In this document: positions 1-8,931 of the stretch, in pieces | Position numbering within the stretch: position 1 is the first letter of the stretch | How the letters are laid out: every line of letters starts with the position of its first letter | From: Paenirhizobium naphthalenivorans | GTDB taxonomy: Bacteria; Pseudomonadota; Alphaproteobacteria; Rhizobiales; Rhizobiaceae | Length of the DNA stretch: 64,000 nucleotides | NCBI RefSeq assembly: GCF_007992095.1 | Contig: NZ_BJZP01000017.1 | Span: 1-64,000 of the forward strand | Direction: 5' to 3' | Notes under the pieces: generated by a model | Told to the model about the DNA's origin: nothing | The model's database searches: none | The model's input: the letters and a program-made list of their open reading frames with translations, nothing else | Translations under genes and position numbers: made by a program

Positions 1-180
1 ACGCGCAGCCTGGCAATGAACACGGCAACAGCGACCAAGGCCCCCGGAAAACCGGCTGCAAAAGCGTTGCCGGCAAACACAACCGTCGCCGCGCAACAGG
101 CCCGTGCCAGGGGGCTCGCGCTTGATCTCAGCATAGGCGGCCCGGATGCAACCGACGCCGAGTTTAAGGAAAGTGCTTGA
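1..180 (+). CDS. C-terminal fragment of a probable chemotaxis receptor
   Basis: Frame 1 is open from the left edge to a TGA at 178-180, giving a 59-residue tail rich in Ala, Thr and Pro that ends in FKESA. The tail is low in complexity and carries no diagnostic domain. Its stop lies 2 bases before the cheW start, so the two genes are probably co-transcribed, and methyl-accepting chemotaxis proteins commonly sit just upstream of cheW-cheR-cheB in alphaproteobacteria and end in such flexible tails. The identity is therefore inferred from context. No aromatic CheR-tethering pentapeptide of the NWETF type is visible. It could equally be the end of a CheA. Confidence 0.45.
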   Translation, partial: TRSLAMNTATATKAPGKPAAKALPANTTVAAQQARARGLALDLSIGGPDATDAEFKESA

Positions 181-182
181 CG

Positions 183-665
183 ATGACCGTAAATAAAGAA
201 GAATCTCAATACGTTACGTTCGCCCTCGGCAAGGAAATTTTCGCAGTTCCTGTCGAGGTCGTCCGGGAAATCCTCGATTACGAGGACCTGTTTCGCATTC
301 CCAACGGTCCCGAATATCTCCTTGGCCTGCGCGACGTGCGCGGCCAGGGCGTCCCCACCATCGACCTTAGGCTCAAGCTCGGCCTGACGAAGACCGAGCC
401 CACAGCGAACACCCGCGTTCTGGTGCTCGACATTCCGCTGGAGGAGCGGACCCTGTCGCTCGGCATGGTCGCCGACCGGGTATTCGAGGTCATTCCCTTC
501 CGCCGTAGCCAGATCGAGCCCGCGCCGGAAATCGGTATCCGCTGGAGTTCCGACTACATCGCCGGCGTCGTCCGTCGTGACGAGGGCTTCGTGGTGATCA
601 TCGACCTTGCACGACTTCTGTCGAGCGGCGACACCGCCCTGCTCTCCTCGCGCTATGCCGCCTGA
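183..665 (+). CDS. cheW: CheW-like chemotaxis coupling protein
   Basis: 160-residue single-domain CheW protein. CheW is a cytoplasmic adaptor that links chemoreceptors to the CheA kinase through an SH3-like fold. The sequence shows the usual order: an opening strand (YVTFALGKEIFAVPV), the EILDYEDLFRIPN stretch, the GLRDVRGQGVPTIDL segment matching the conserved L..RG...P..DL motif, and a C-terminal strand ending VVIIDLARLL. The ATG at 183 is preferred over the TTG at 177 because AAGGAA at 167-172 lies at a workable distance. It is followed after 19 bases by cheR, so receptor tail, cheW, cheR and cheB read as one operon. CheA is not in view. Confidence 0.9.
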   Translation: MTVNKEESQYVTFALGKEIFAVPVEVVREILDYEDLFRIPNGPEYLLGLRDVRGQGVPTIDLRLKLGLTKTEPTANTRVLVLDIPLEERTLSLGMVADRVFEVIPFRRSQIEPAPEIGIRWSSDYIAGVVRRDEGFVVIIDLARLLSSGDTALLSSRYAA

Positions 666-684
666 CCTGCCCGGAGCCCACTGA

Positions 685-1536
685 ATGTCCGCTGTCGCCA
701 CTATCGCCTGCACCGAAGACCACATTAGCAAGCGCAACTTCGACCAACTATCGCGCTTCATCTATGACTACAGCGGGATCAAGATGCCGCCGACCAAGCT
801 GACCATGCTGGAGGGACGGCTGAGGCGCCGGCTGAGGGCGACCGGGATTTCGAGTTTCGACAACTATTGCGACTATCTGTTCAAGCATGACGGCCTCGAG
901 ACGGAGAAAGTCTTCCTGATCGATGCCGTCACCACCAACAAGACGGATTTCTTCCGCGAGCCGAATCATTTCACCTATCTGCGGGAACAGGCGCTGCCGC
1001 GGCTCGCCGCAAGGGATACGCGCCGGTTCCGCATCTGGAGTTCGGCCTGTTCGACCGGCGCAGAGCCCTACACCATCGCCATGGTCCTCGATGACTTCAC
1101 AAGTGGCGGCCAGCAGCAGAATTATTCGATCCTGGCGACCGACCTGAGCACCGATGTGCTCCAGACGGCCCACCGGGGCATTTACAGCGGCGACATGGTC
1201 GCCCCCGTTCCGCCGGAGTATCTCCAGCGTTATGTCATGCGGCCACGCGACGCGCATCGCCGAGAAGTACGCATCCATCCTGACCTGCGCTCAAGGGTTG
1301 GCTTCGCCCGCCTCAATCTGATGGATCCGAGCTATAGCGTCGGTGAGCCGATGCACATTATCTTCTGCCGCAATGTGCTGATTTATTTCGACAAACCCAC
1401 ACAGCAACGCGTCTTGTCACGCTTGATCGACTGCCTGGTGCCGGGCGGCTATCTGTTCATCGGCCATTCCGAAACGGTCTCCGGCCTGGACCTGCCGATC
1501 CGTCAGGTGGCCAATACGGTCTTCGAAAAGGTCTGA
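685..1536 (+). CDS. cheR: CheR chemotaxis protein methyltransferase
   Basis: 283 residues, the usual CheR length. It transfers methyl groups from S-adenosylmethionine to glutamates on chemoreceptors, which is the adaptation step opposing CheB. The N-terminal helical domain (about 15-75) is followed by TTNKTDFFRE (83-92) and the SAM-binding motif SSACSTGAEPYT (119-130). The later FCRNVLIYF stretch is typical of the family, and the protein ends with the GHSE element. GGAG at 673-676 serves as ribosome site for the ATG at 685. The gene lies between cheW and cheB with gaps of 19 and 9 bases. No TPR or extra sensory domain is fused to it. Confidence 0.95.
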   Translation: MSAVATIACTEDHISKRNFDQLSRFIYDYSGIKMPPTKLTMLEGRLRRRLRATGISSFDNYCDYLFKHDGLETEKVFLIDAVTTNKTDFFREPNHFTYLREQALPRLAARDTRRFRIWSSACSTGAEPYTIAMVLDDFTSGGQQQNYSILATDLSTDVLQTAHRGIYSGDMVAPVPPEYLQRYVMRPRDAHRREVRIHPDLRSRVGFARLNLMDPSYSVGEPMHIIFCRNVLIYFDKPTQQRVLSRLIDCLVPGGYLFIGHSETVSGLDLPIRQVANTVFEKV

Positions 1537-1545
1537 CGTGATCTG

Positions 1546-2628
1546 ATGGCTAAAAAGACACGGGTGCTCATCATCGACGATTCCGCCAGCGTCCGGCAGA
1601 CGTTAAGCCGTGTCCTCGAGGCAGACCCGGACATAGAGGTGATCGGCACAGCGACCGATCCCTTCATGGCGGCCCGAAAGATCCAGGATGACATCCCGGA
1701 CGTCATCACCCTCGACGTCGAAATGCCGCGCATGGACGGCATCACCTTCCTGCGCAAGCTGATGGCGCAACGCCCCATTCCGGTGGTCATGTGCTCGTCG
1801 CTGACCGAACAGGGGTCGGAAACCCTGCTCCAGGCTCTGGAGGCCGGCGCCGTCGACGTCATTCTCAAGCCGAAGATCGGTGCCGCCGATCACCTGGCGG
1901 AAACCGGGATGCGCATCTGCGAGGTGGTAAAGGCCGCGGCCCAGGCCCGTCTCGGCAGCCGCGCAAGACGCGGCGCCGCCCTGAGCGGTCCTGCGGCCAA
2001 GCTGACGGCCGACGCTGTCTTGCCGCCACCAAGCGGAAGAGCCATGGCCAAGACCACAGAAATGGTGGTCTGCGTCGGTGCGTCCACGGGCGGGACCGAG
2101 GCATTGCGCGACTTTCTCGAACAACTTCCGGCCAATGCGCCCGGCATCGTCATCGTCCAGCACATGCCGGAAAGGTTCACAGCCGCCTTTGCCAAACGGC
2201 TGAATTCGTTGTGCGAGGTCGAGGTCAAGGAAGCGGTCGACGGCGATCCCGTGTTGCGCGGCCACGTCCTCATCGCACCCGGCGACCACCACATGCTGCT
2301 GGAGCGACAGGGGGCCCGTTATCACGTCTCGGTGCGGTCGGGTCCGCTGGTCTCGCGCCACCGACCTTCCGTCGACGTGCTTTTCCGCTCGGCAGCGCGC
2401 GCGGCGGGGGCAAACGCCATGGGTGTGATCATGACCGGAATGGGCGACGATGGCGCGCGCGGCATGGCCGAAATGCACGATTCCGGCGCTTATACGCTTG
2501 CCCAGGACGAGGCGACCTCCGTCGTCTACGGAATGCCCAAGGAGGCGGTGGCCCGCGGCGGTGTCGACAGGATCGTGCCGCTCGGGCAGATCGCCCAGGA
2601 GATCCTGGCCGCGGATCGCAGACGCTAA
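1546..2628 (+). CDS. cheB: CheB receptor methylesterase/glutamine deamidase
   Basis: 360 residues with two domains: a receiver (about 5-125) whose phospho-acceptor is Asp57 in the [11 protein letters not shown] motif, a linker of roughly 40 residues, and a C-terminal methylesterase (about 170-355). The catalytic triad is visible as Ser180 (GASTGG), His206 (VQHMP) and Asp302 (TGMGDDG). Phosphorylated CheB removes receptor methyl groups and amidates. It starts 9 bases after cheR and is the last gene of this chemotaxis set; no downstream che gene follows on the same strand. The frames that stay open antisense to it are a by-product of GC-rich codons. Confidence 0.96.
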   Translation: MAKKTRVLIIDDSASVRQTLSRVLEADPDIEVIGTATDPFMAARKIQDDIPDVITLDVEMPRMDGITFLRKLMAQRPIPVVMCSSLTEQGSETLLQALEAGAVDVILKPKIGAADHLAETGMRICEVVKAAAQARLGSRARRGAALSGPAAKLTADAVLPPPSGRAMAKTTEMVVCVGASTGGTEALRDFLEQLPANAPGIVIVQHMPERFTAAFAKRLNSLCEVEVKEAVDGDPVLRGHVLIAPGDHHMLLERQGARYHVSVRSGPLVSRHRPSVDVLFRSAARAAGANAMGVIMTGMGDDGARGMAEMHDSGAYTLAQDEATSVVYGMPKEAVARGGVDRIVPLGQIAQEILAADRRR

Positions 2629-2755
2629 GCCGCCAAACACCGACAATTCGCAGTCACCGTTCAAGTTTCATTAACCATAAACGGTTGAACATCCGCAGTA
2701 AGAAAGCGCCCGACCTCATGGGCTGCGATTCGTCCTGATACGCGGAGTAGCGACA

Positions 2756-3469
2756 ATGCCGGTCATCACCTTTGCCAATACCAAGGGCGGCGCGGGAAAA
2801 ACCACCGCGGTTCTGCTGCTGGCAACAGAACTCGAGCAAATGGGCTTCAAGGTCACCATTCTCGATGCCGACCCGCAATACTGGATCAGCCGCTGGCGCG
2901 ACAATTCCGCCGGCAAGACCGGCATCAAGGTCATTCCCTATGTCACGCAAGCCTCGCTTGAGAAACACATCCAGGAAGGCCGTCGCGAGGCTGATTATGT
3001 GCTGATCGATCTTCCGGGCGCCCGCACCCCGCTGCTCGCCAAGGCGATCGGCCATTCGGACCACGTGCTGATCCCGATCCAGGGCTGCTCGATGGACGCC
3101 CAGGGCGGCGCGCATGTCATCGAGCTCATGCAGTATCTCGCCGACAGGGGCAACATCCACATTCCCTTCTCGGTCGTCCTGACCCGCGTCAACTCGATGG
3201 TCACGACGCGCGCGCTCCAGACCGTCAAGGCGCTACTGGCCGAGCGGCGCGTGCATGTGCTCAATACGCCGATCATCGAGCGCTCGGCCTTCCGCGACGT
3301 CTTTGACTGCGGCGGCTCGCTTCATACGCTGGCCACCGGCCGCGCGAGCAATATCGACAAGGCCCGAGACAATGCCCGGGCCTTTGCCGACGAAGTGCTG
3401 ATGCACGAAGCCCTGCGCTGCCGCAAGCTGCAACTGGGCAGGGCCGCCTCGCTCCAGGCGGTGGCCTGA
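2756..3469 (+). CDS. Orphan ParA/VirC1-like ATPase
   Basis: 237-residue deviant Walker ATPase of the ParA/MinD superfamily. The A motif KGGAGKTT spans residues 10-17 with the signature lysine at its start, and Asp40 lies in the A-prime motif LDADPQYW. ParA-type proteins dimerise on ATP and position DNA or protein complexes. No parB, repB, repC or parS-like cluster is nearby, so this is not an obvious replicon partition locus. The size and the DPQYWISRW stretch resemble the small VirC1-like subgroup found in rhizobia. It stands alone, 127 bases after cheB and convergent with the GntR gene. The cargo is unknown. ATG at 2756 is the first start in a well-coded frame. Confidence 0.8.
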   Translation: MPVITFANTKGGAGKTTAVLLLATELEQMGFKVTILDADPQYWISRWRDNSAGKTGIKVIPYVTQASLEKHIQEGRREADYVLIDLPGARTPLLAKAIGHSDHVLIPIQGCSMDAQGGAHVIELMQYLADRGNIHIPFSVVLTRVNSMVTTRALQTVKALLAERRVHVLNTPIIERSAFRDVFDCGGSLHTLATGRASNIDKARDNARAFADEVLMHEALRCRKLQLGRAASLQAVA

Positions 3470-3540
3470 CCGCCAGTCGAACACCTCAGACGCAGCACTT
3501 CAGAACCGGCGCAACGGCCGGAACACGCACCGCCCGGACG

Positions 3541-4305
3541 TCAACGGATATCCGGTGACGATGCAGCGCGGATCCGCGTCTGCGCGCTGTCAAGGTCGGC
3601 CCCTATCGCCGCCAGCAGACAAGCCTCCGCCGCCGCGACATCTCCGGCCTCGACCGCCTGCACCAGATTGCGGCGGTTGACGACAGCCGTCTCGTAGAAT
3701 CCCTCGCCGTCTTGCCGCTCCGCCTCGGGCATGGCTGCGGCAAGGGTGAATTCGGTAACGCCGAGCGCCGCCCGCAGCAGCGGATTTTGCGAAGCCTCGG
3801 CAAGCACACGATGCAGCTCCAGCGTGGCCAAGGCAAAGGAGTCCGCCATGCCGCGCGACACGCTCATCTGTTGCAGCCAGTAATAGAGCATGCGGATGTG
3901 ATCGGCCGTCCGCAGTTTCGCCGCGAGCCGCACCGTCTCGCATTCCAGCAGCCGGCGCACGTCGAAGAGTTTGCCGACGAAGAGCGGCTCCGGCCCTGCC
4001 TCGAAATGCCAGAGCAGCACCTGATGGTCGAACAGCGCCCAGCGGCTCTTCGGCGACACGCGGGTGCCGACTTTCGGCCTGGCCTCGACCAGCCCCTTCG
4101 CCTCCAGCGTCTTCAGCGCCTCGCGCAACACGGTGCGGGAGACGCCGTACATATCCATCAGCTCCGCATCGCGCGGCAGGATGGAACCCACGGGAAAGCG
4201 ACCGGAGACGATGCCGGCCCCGATCTCGTTGATGATGAAGGAATGGAAATTGGCTGCAGCCGACCGCCCGGAACGCGCGCGGATCAGGCTACCCGGTTCA
4301 CTCAT
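3541..4305 (-). CDS. GntR-family transcriptional regulator, FadR/FCD type
   Basis: 254 residues: an N-terminal winged helix-turn-helix (about 30-95, with GVSRTVLREALKTLEAKGLVE as the recognition region, read in part here) and an all-helical FCD ligand domain (about 105-235). FCD regulators bind sugars, acids or related metabolites and usually repress. The start overlaps the end of the yjfF-like permease gene by 8 bases on the same strand, so it is the last cistron of the ytfQRT-yjfF operon and probably its own regulator. Escherichia coli uses a different regulator for its galactofuranose transporter. A palindrome at 8932-8943 in front of ytfQ is a candidate operator. Confidence 0.88.
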   Translation of the reverse strand: MSEPGSLIRARSGRSAAANFHSFIINEIGAGIVSGRFPVGSILPRDAELMDMYGVSRTVLREALKTLEAKGLVEARPKVGTRVSPKSRWALFDHQVLLWHFEAGPEPLFVGKLFDVRRLLECETVRLAAKLRTADHIRMLYYWLQQMSVSRGMADSFALATLELHRVLAEASQNPLLRAALGVTEFTLAAAMPEAERQDGEGFYETAVVNRRNLVQAVEAGDVAAAEACLLAAIGADLDSAQTRIRAASSPDIR

Positions 4306-5284
4306 GTTTCAACTTCCAAAAACCTCTTGCGCGCACCGAAGAAGCTGAGAACACCAGCCTTTGCAACACGATGAAGACGAACAGCAGTCCGCCGATGACG
4401 ATCTTCGTCCACCAGCTGGAGAGCGTACCGTCGAAGATGATGTAGGTCTGCACCAGCCCCTGCAACATGACGCCGATGAAGGTCCCGAAAACGAAACCAT
4501 AGCCGCCGGTGAGCAACGTGCCGCCGATCACCACCGCGCCGATAGCATCCAGCTCCACGCCGACCGCCGCCAGCGGATAGCCGGCCGACGTATACAGCGA
4601 AAAGACGATCCCCGCGAGGCCCGACAGCACTGCCGACAGCGTATAGATGAGGATCGTGGTACGCGCCACCGGCACGCCCATCAGCTGCGCGGAGGTGGTA
4701 TTGCCGCCCAGTGCATAGACATAGGAGCCGAAGCGGGTCCGGTGGGCCAGCAGCGCGCCGACGATGAAGACGATGATCATCAGCCCGCCGATCACGCTGA
4801 TCCGGCCGCCGCCGGGCATCAACAGATAGGACTGTGAAACCGCCGCGTAAAACGGATGGGTGACCGGGATCGAATCCTGGCTGATGACGGAGGCGACGCC
4901 CCGCGCCAGGAACATGCCGGCAAGCGTGACGATGAAGGATGGCACCTGCAGATAGTGAACCGCCGCCCCCATGGCCGCGCCGAAGCCGGCACAGATCACC
5001 AGCACCACGGCAAAGGCCGCAAGCGGGTGGAGTCCGTACCAGGAGACGAGCACCGCGATCACCACGCCGGTGAACCCGATGACGGCGCCGACGGAAAGAT
5101 CGATCCCCCCTGACAGGATGACGAAGGTCATGCCGACGGCAGCAATTCCCAGAAAGGCGTTGTCGGTCAGAAAGTTCCCGAGCACGCGGGTGGAGAACAT
5201 GCCGGGATATTGCAGAGCGCTTGCGGCGTAGGCGAGCGCGAAGATCACGGCGGTGGCGACAAGGGGTCTGAGACTACGGTTCAT
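4298..5284 (-). CDS. yjfF: Galactofuranose ABC transporter permease, YjfF-like
   Basis: 328-residue inner-membrane permease of the ribose/galactofuranose (CUT2) ABC class, with eight to ten hydrophobic segments and the conserved GGIDLSVGA element near residue 60 and VVIGGTLLTGG near residue 260. It starts at the ATG at 5284, whose ATGA overlaps the stop of the upstream ytfT-like gene (translational coupling). The frame continues open upstream of this ATG, but only as a shadow of ytfT. It pairs with YtfT to form a heterodimeric channel. Substrate assignment comes from the strong likeness of the neighbouring binding protein to YtfQ. Confidence 0.88.
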   Translation of the reverse strand: MNRSLRPLVATAVIFALAYAASALQYPGMFSTRVLGNFLTDNAFLGIAAVGMTFVILSGGIDLSVGAVIGFTGVVIAVLVSWYGLHPLAAFAVVLVICAGFGAAMGAAVHYLQVPSFIVTLAGMFLARGVASVISQDSIPVTHPFYAAVSQSYLLMPGGGRISVIGGLMIIVFIVGALLAHRTRFGSYVYALGGNTTSAQLMGVPVARTTILIYTLSAVLSGLAGIVFSLYTSAGYPLAAVGVELDAIGAVVIGGTLLTGGYGFVFGTFIGVMLQGLVQTYIIFDGTLSSWWTKIVIGGLLFVFIVLQRLVFSASSVRARGFWKLKHE

Positions 5285-6288
5285 GAGGTTTTTCCGGACA
5301 GCAGGCGGCTGTTGCGCCGCGCCTCGATGAGCCGTCCGGCCAGCGGCGACTGCATGAGAAGGATGAGGATGATGACGCCGGCCTTGACCACAAGGTTGAA
5401 CTCCGGCGGGAAGCCCGAGACCAGAATGCCGGTGTTCATCGCCTGAATGATGATCGCGCCCGTCACCGACATGGCGATCGAAAAGCGCCCCCCGAGCAGA
5501 GACGTCCCGCCGATCACCACCGCGAGAATGGCGTCCAGCTCGAGCCACAGGCCAGCGTTGTTGGCGTCCGCGCCGCGAATGTCTCCGGCGACGATGATGC
5601 CGGCGATCCCGGCACAAAGACCGGAGAAGGTATAGATCGACACCAGCAGGAGACGACTGTGAATGCCGGCAAGGCTGGCTGCGGCGCGGTTGACGCCCAC
5701 CGCTTCGATGAACAGGCCAAGTGCGGTCGAGCGCACGGCGACCACGCTTACGCATAGCAGGCCGGCGGCGATGATCACCGGCATGGGCATGCCGAGGAAC
5801 GAGCCGGTACCAATGAAGATCAGAACCGGATCGGCGAAGGTGACGATCGAGCCCTCGGTGATCAGCTGGGCGATGCCGCGCCCGGCGACCATCAAAACCA
5901 GGGTCGCGACGATCGGCTGGATGGCGAAAAAGGTGACGAGGATACCGTTCCACAGACCGCACAGCAGGGCCGCGCCAAGCGCTGTCGGAACCGCGAGATG
6001 GGCCGGATAGCCTGCGGTCACCATGGTCGCCGCGACCGCGCCGGCGATCGCCATGACGGCGCCGACCGACAGGTCCACGCCCTTGGTGGCGATCACGGCG
6101 GTCATGCCGATGGCGAGAATAGCCACCGGAACGCCGCGGTTGAGAACGTCGATCACGCTGCCGAACAGCCTGCCGTCCTGCCAGCTGATGTCGAAGAAGC
6201 CTGGAAACAGCAGCCAGTTGATCGTCAGCACGCCGATGAGCGCGATGGTTTGCGGATTGAGCGCCCGCGTCAGACGCATGGACCTCAT
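5281..6288 (-). CDS. ytfT: Galactofuranose ABC transporter permease, YtfT-like
   Basis: 335-residue CUT2-class permease with many hydrophobic helices. The conserved GVDLSVGAVMAIAG element (near 69-82) and VVIGGTSLLGGRFS (near 261-274) mark the family, and the long periplasmic entry after the first helix fits YtfT. Its ATG at 6288 overlaps the TGA of the ATPase gene (ATGA), and its own stop overlaps the yjfF start in the same way, so three transporter genes are translationally coupled. An internal ATG three codons in is possible, but the overlap favours 6288. It should form the membrane channel with the YjfF-like protein. Confidence 0.88.
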   Translation of the reverse strand: MRSMRLTRALNPQTIALIGVLTINWLLFPGFFDISWQDGRLFGSVIDVLNRGVPVAILAIGMTAVIATKGVDLSVGAVMAIAGAVAATMVTAGYPAHLAVPTALGAALLCGLWNGILVTFFAIQPIVATLVLMVAGRGIAQLITEGSIVTFADPVLIFIGTGSFLGMPMPVIIAAGLLCVSVVAVRSTALGLFIEAVGVNRAAASLAGIHSRLLLVSIYTFSGLCAGIAGIIVAGDIRGADANNAGLWLELDAILAVVIGGTSLLGGRFSIAMSVTGAIIIQAMNTGILVSGFPPEFNLVVKAGVIILILLMQSPLAGRLIEARRNSRLLSGKTS

Positions 6289-7814
6289 GCCGTTTCTCCC
6301 TCGGGTTGGGCCGCGATCGCCTGAACGATGACAGACGGCGTGATCTGGTCGCCGCGCAGTTCAGCGACCATTTCCCGGTCACGCATGACAACGACGCGCG
6401 AGGAATAGGCGACGACCTCGTCCAGCTCGGACGAGATGACCAGCAATGCCAGTCCGTCCTCGCGCAGCCGGCTGATGGTGCGCACGATCTCGGCATGGGC
6501 GCCGACATCGATGCCGCGGGTCGGCTCGTCGAGGATCAGGAACGTCGGATCCGTCGCCAGCCAGCGCGCGAGGATGACCTTCTGCTGATTGCCGCCCGAC
6601 AGCAACTTGACGGGCATGTCGTGCGAATGGGCACGAATATCGAGATCCTCGGCGAACTTTCCGGCGATCTCCATCTGCTCGTCACGATTGAGCGCGCGGA
6701 ACCAGCCGAGCTTGCCCTGAAGGGCGATGATGATGTTCTCGCGCACCGAAAGATCGCCGAAAATGCCTTCCGCCTTGCGGTCTTCGGGGCAGAAGCCGAA
6801 ACCATGGGCGATCGCCTGGGCGGGGCTTTTCAGCTCGACGCGTCTGTTGTCGATGCGGATCTCGCCGCAGTCCGTCTGGTCGATGCCGAACATGACGCGC
6901 GCCATCTCCGTTCGCCCCGAGCCCAGGAGGCCGGCGACGCCGACCACCTCGCCCTTGTGAAGGCTCACCGAGAAGGGCTTGACCTTGCCGGCCTTGCCGC
7001 AACCATCGAATTCGACCATGGCGGGACCAGCCGCGCGTTCCTCGATGCCGGTCACCGCGGGGACGAAGCTCACGTCCTTGCCGAGCATCATGCGCACCAC
7101 GTCCGTGCGCGTCAGCCCGGCCAGCGGCTCGGTGCCGATCAGCTTGCCGTTTCTGAGGATCGTCACCCGGTCGGCGATGGCGAAGACCTGGTCGAGGAAA
7201 TGGGTGATGAAAACGATCGCCAGACCGTCCGCCTTGAGCTTGGCGATCACGTCGAAAAGCCGGTCCACCTCATGCTTGTCGAGGCTGGCGGTCGGCTCGT
7301 CGAGCACCAGAACCTTGCCGGAAAGCTCGACGGCGCGGCAGATGGCGACGATCTGCTGCACGGCGACCGAATAGCTGCCCAGCTCAGCTTCCACGTCGAT
7401 GTCGAGACCGTAGCGCGACAGCAGGGCGCGGGCATTCCTGGCGATCAGAGATTTGCGGACAAAGCCGAAACGCGTCGGCTGGTGCCCGAGAAACAGGTTT
7501 TCCGCCACCGACCGGTTCGGCAGAAGATTGACCTCCTGATAGACGGTGCCGATGCCGTATGACTGTGCCTCAAGCGGATCTCGGAAATGCACCGACACCC
7601 CATCGAGAACCACCGCGCCGGCGTCCGGCTGGTGGGCCCCGGTCAGGATCTTGATGAGCGTCGACTTTCCGGCCCCGTTTTCGCCGAGCAGCGCATGCAC
7701 TTCACCGGACCGAAGCCCGAAGTTGACGCCGTCCAGCGCACGGTGCTGTCCGAATATCTTGCTGACGCCTCGCGCCTCCAGCACGAATTCCGTGCCTGAG
7801 CCTCCATGGTCCAT
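6285..7814 (-). CDS. ytfR: Galactofuranose ABC transporter ATP-binding protein, YtfR-like
   Basis: 509 residues with two fused nucleotide-binding domains, as in all sugar CUT2 transporters. The first has Walker [10 protein letters not shown] at 44-52 and Walker B LVLDEPTASLD near 169-179; the second has LSGGNQQKV and [11 protein letters not shown]. The second domain lacks a canonical Walker A, as is usual for this family. The true start is ATG 7814, behind a strong GGGGAGGGG ribosome site; the longer open frame up to 7898 runs through an intergenic hairpin and is not coding. It hydrolyses ATP to drive import with YtfT and YjfF. Confidence 0.93.
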   Translation of the reverse strand: MDHGGSGTEFVLEARGVSKIFGQHRALDGVNFGLRSGEVHALLGENGAGKSTLIKILTGAHQPDAGAVVLDGVSVHFRDPLEAQSYGIGTVYQEVNLLPNRSVAENLFLGHQPTRFGFVRKSLIARNARALLSRYGLDIDVEAELGSYSVAVQQIVAICRAVELSGKVLVLDEPTASLDKHEVDRLFDVIAKLKADGLAIVFITHFLDQVFAIADRVTILRNGKLIGTEPLAGLTRTDVVRMMLGKDVSFVPAVTGIEERAAGPAMVEFDGCGKAGKVKPFSVSLHKGEVVGVAGLLGSGRTEMARVMFGIDQTDCGEIRIDNRRVELKSPAQAIAHGFGFCPEDRKAEGIFGDLSVRENIIIALQGKLGWFRALNRDEQMEIAGKFAEDLDIRAHSHDMPVKLLSGGNQQKVILARWLATDPTFLILDEPTRGIDVGAHAEIVRTISRLREDGLALLVISSELDEVVAYSSRVVVMRDREMVAELRGDQITPSVIVQAIAAQPEGETA

Positions 7815-7864
7815 GTGTTTCCCCTCCCCGTCCCGGGCGATATTTCGACGTCCGGCCGCGCAAA

Positions 7865-7896
7865 GCAAGGGCCGCCGGCATGCCGGCGGCCCTTGC
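7865..7896 (-). other. 32-bp perfect palindrome between ytfQ and ytfR
   Basis: Arms 7865-7880 and 7881-7896 are exact reverse complements (GCAAGGGCCG...), so the transcript can form a stem of about 14 pairs closed by a few bases. It fills most of the 93-base gap between the binding-protein gene and the ATPase gene. Such a stem usually protects the upstream mRNA or partly terminates transcription, giving excess binding protein. No T-run follows on the minus strand, so a pure intrinsic terminator is unlikely. Confidence 0.75.
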
Positions 7897-7907
7897 ACGG
7901 CGTGCGA

Positions 7908-8870
7908 TCAGTAACCGAGACCCTTGCGGGTTTCGTACTCGCCTTGGGGATTGTCGGCCGGCGTATAAAGCTTCGACTCGGTGATGATGAACTTCTCCGG
8001 CGCCTTGCCGTCCTTGAGATAGGCCTCGAGCGCGTCAAACGCCGGACCCGCCATGTTCGGCGTCAGCTCGACCGTCGCGTTCGCCTCGCCGGCGGCCATG
8101 GCGGAGAAGATATCCGGAACGCCGTCGATCGAAACGACGAGAAGATCGGAGCCCGGCTTCAGGCCGGCATCCTTGATCGCCTGAATGGCGCCGACCGCCA
8201 TGTCATCATTGTGGGCATAGACGGCGCAAATATCCTTGCCGCCATTTTCCGCCTTGATGAAGCCTTCCATGACTTCCTTGCCCTTGGCGCGGGTGAAGTC
8301 TCCGGTCTGGCTGCGCACGATGGAGATATTCGCCTTGCCTCCGATGGCTTCCTCGAAGCCCTTCTTGCGGTTGATCGCCGGCGTGGAGCCGACGGTGCCC
8401 TGAAGCTCGACCACCTTGCAGTCCTTGTCCTTCACAGCGTCGACCAGCCAGCGCCCGGCGACGCGGCCTTCCTCGACCTGGTCCGACGCGACCGAGGTCA
8501 GATAGAGATCCTGCGGCGCATCGACGCCGCGATCAAGCAGGATGACCGGGATCTTGGCATCCTTGGCTTCGCCAAGCACGGCCTCCCAACCGGTGGCGAC
8601 GACGGGTGCAACGAGAATGGCGTCGACGCCCTGGGCGATGAAGCCGCGGATCGCCTTGATCTGATTCTCCTGCTTCTGCTGCGCATCGGCGAACTTGAGT
8701 TGGATGCCGCGTTTCTCGGCCTCCATTTTGGTGACCGACGTTTCGGCCGCACGCCAGCCGGATTCGGAGCCGATCTGCGAGAAACCGACCGTCAGGTCAG
8801 CGGCCATAGCAGTCGAAGACAACAGCACGGACACGCTCGCGACGAGCGCGAGTCTGGATAGAATGGACAT
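7908..8870 (-). CDS. ytfQ: Galactofuranose-binding periplasmic protein, YtfQ-like
   Basis: 320-residue periplasmic binding protein of the ribose/galactose type I fold. A Sec signal peptide with an AMA cleavage motif ends near residue 23. The mature part begins ADLTVGFSQIGSESGWRAAE and contains QQKQENQIKA, GVDAILVAPVVATGWE and YAHNDDM, which as I recall them are near-identical to E. coli YtfQ, the galactofuranose-binding protein. ATG 8870 is preceded by GGAGGAAAT. It is the first gene of a five-gene minus-strand operon (binding protein, ATPase, two permeases, FCD regulator). Ligands may include both galactofuranose anomers; arabinose-type sugars remain possible. Confidence 0.93.
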   Translation of the reverse strand: MSILSRLALVASVSVLLSSTAMAADLTVGFSQIGSESGWRAAETSVTKMEAEKRGIQLKFADAQQKQENQIKAIRGFIAQGVDAILVAPVVATGWEAVLGEAKDAKIPVILLDRGVDAPQDLYLTSVASDQVEEGRVAGRWLVDAVKDKDCKVVELQGTVGSTPAINRKKGFEEAIGGKANISIVRSQTGDFTRAKGKEVMEGFIKAENGGKDICAVYAHNDDMAVGAIQAIKDAGLKPGSDLLVVSIDGVPDIFSAMAAGEANATVELTPNMAGPAFDALEAYLKDGKAPEKFIITESKLYTPADNPQGEYETRKGLGY

Positions 8871-8931
8871 GATTTCCTCCCAAAAAAGCCGCTCCCGCCC
8901 TCCGCAGGTCCGGCATGGGATCGACGCTATC

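Noticed and set aside
4298..6508. Single 736-codon minus-strand frame across two permease genes
   Set aside because: Only the last 328 codons (from ATG 5284) are permease; the front part is the off-frame shadow of ytfT, with arginine- and serine-rich nonsense sequence.
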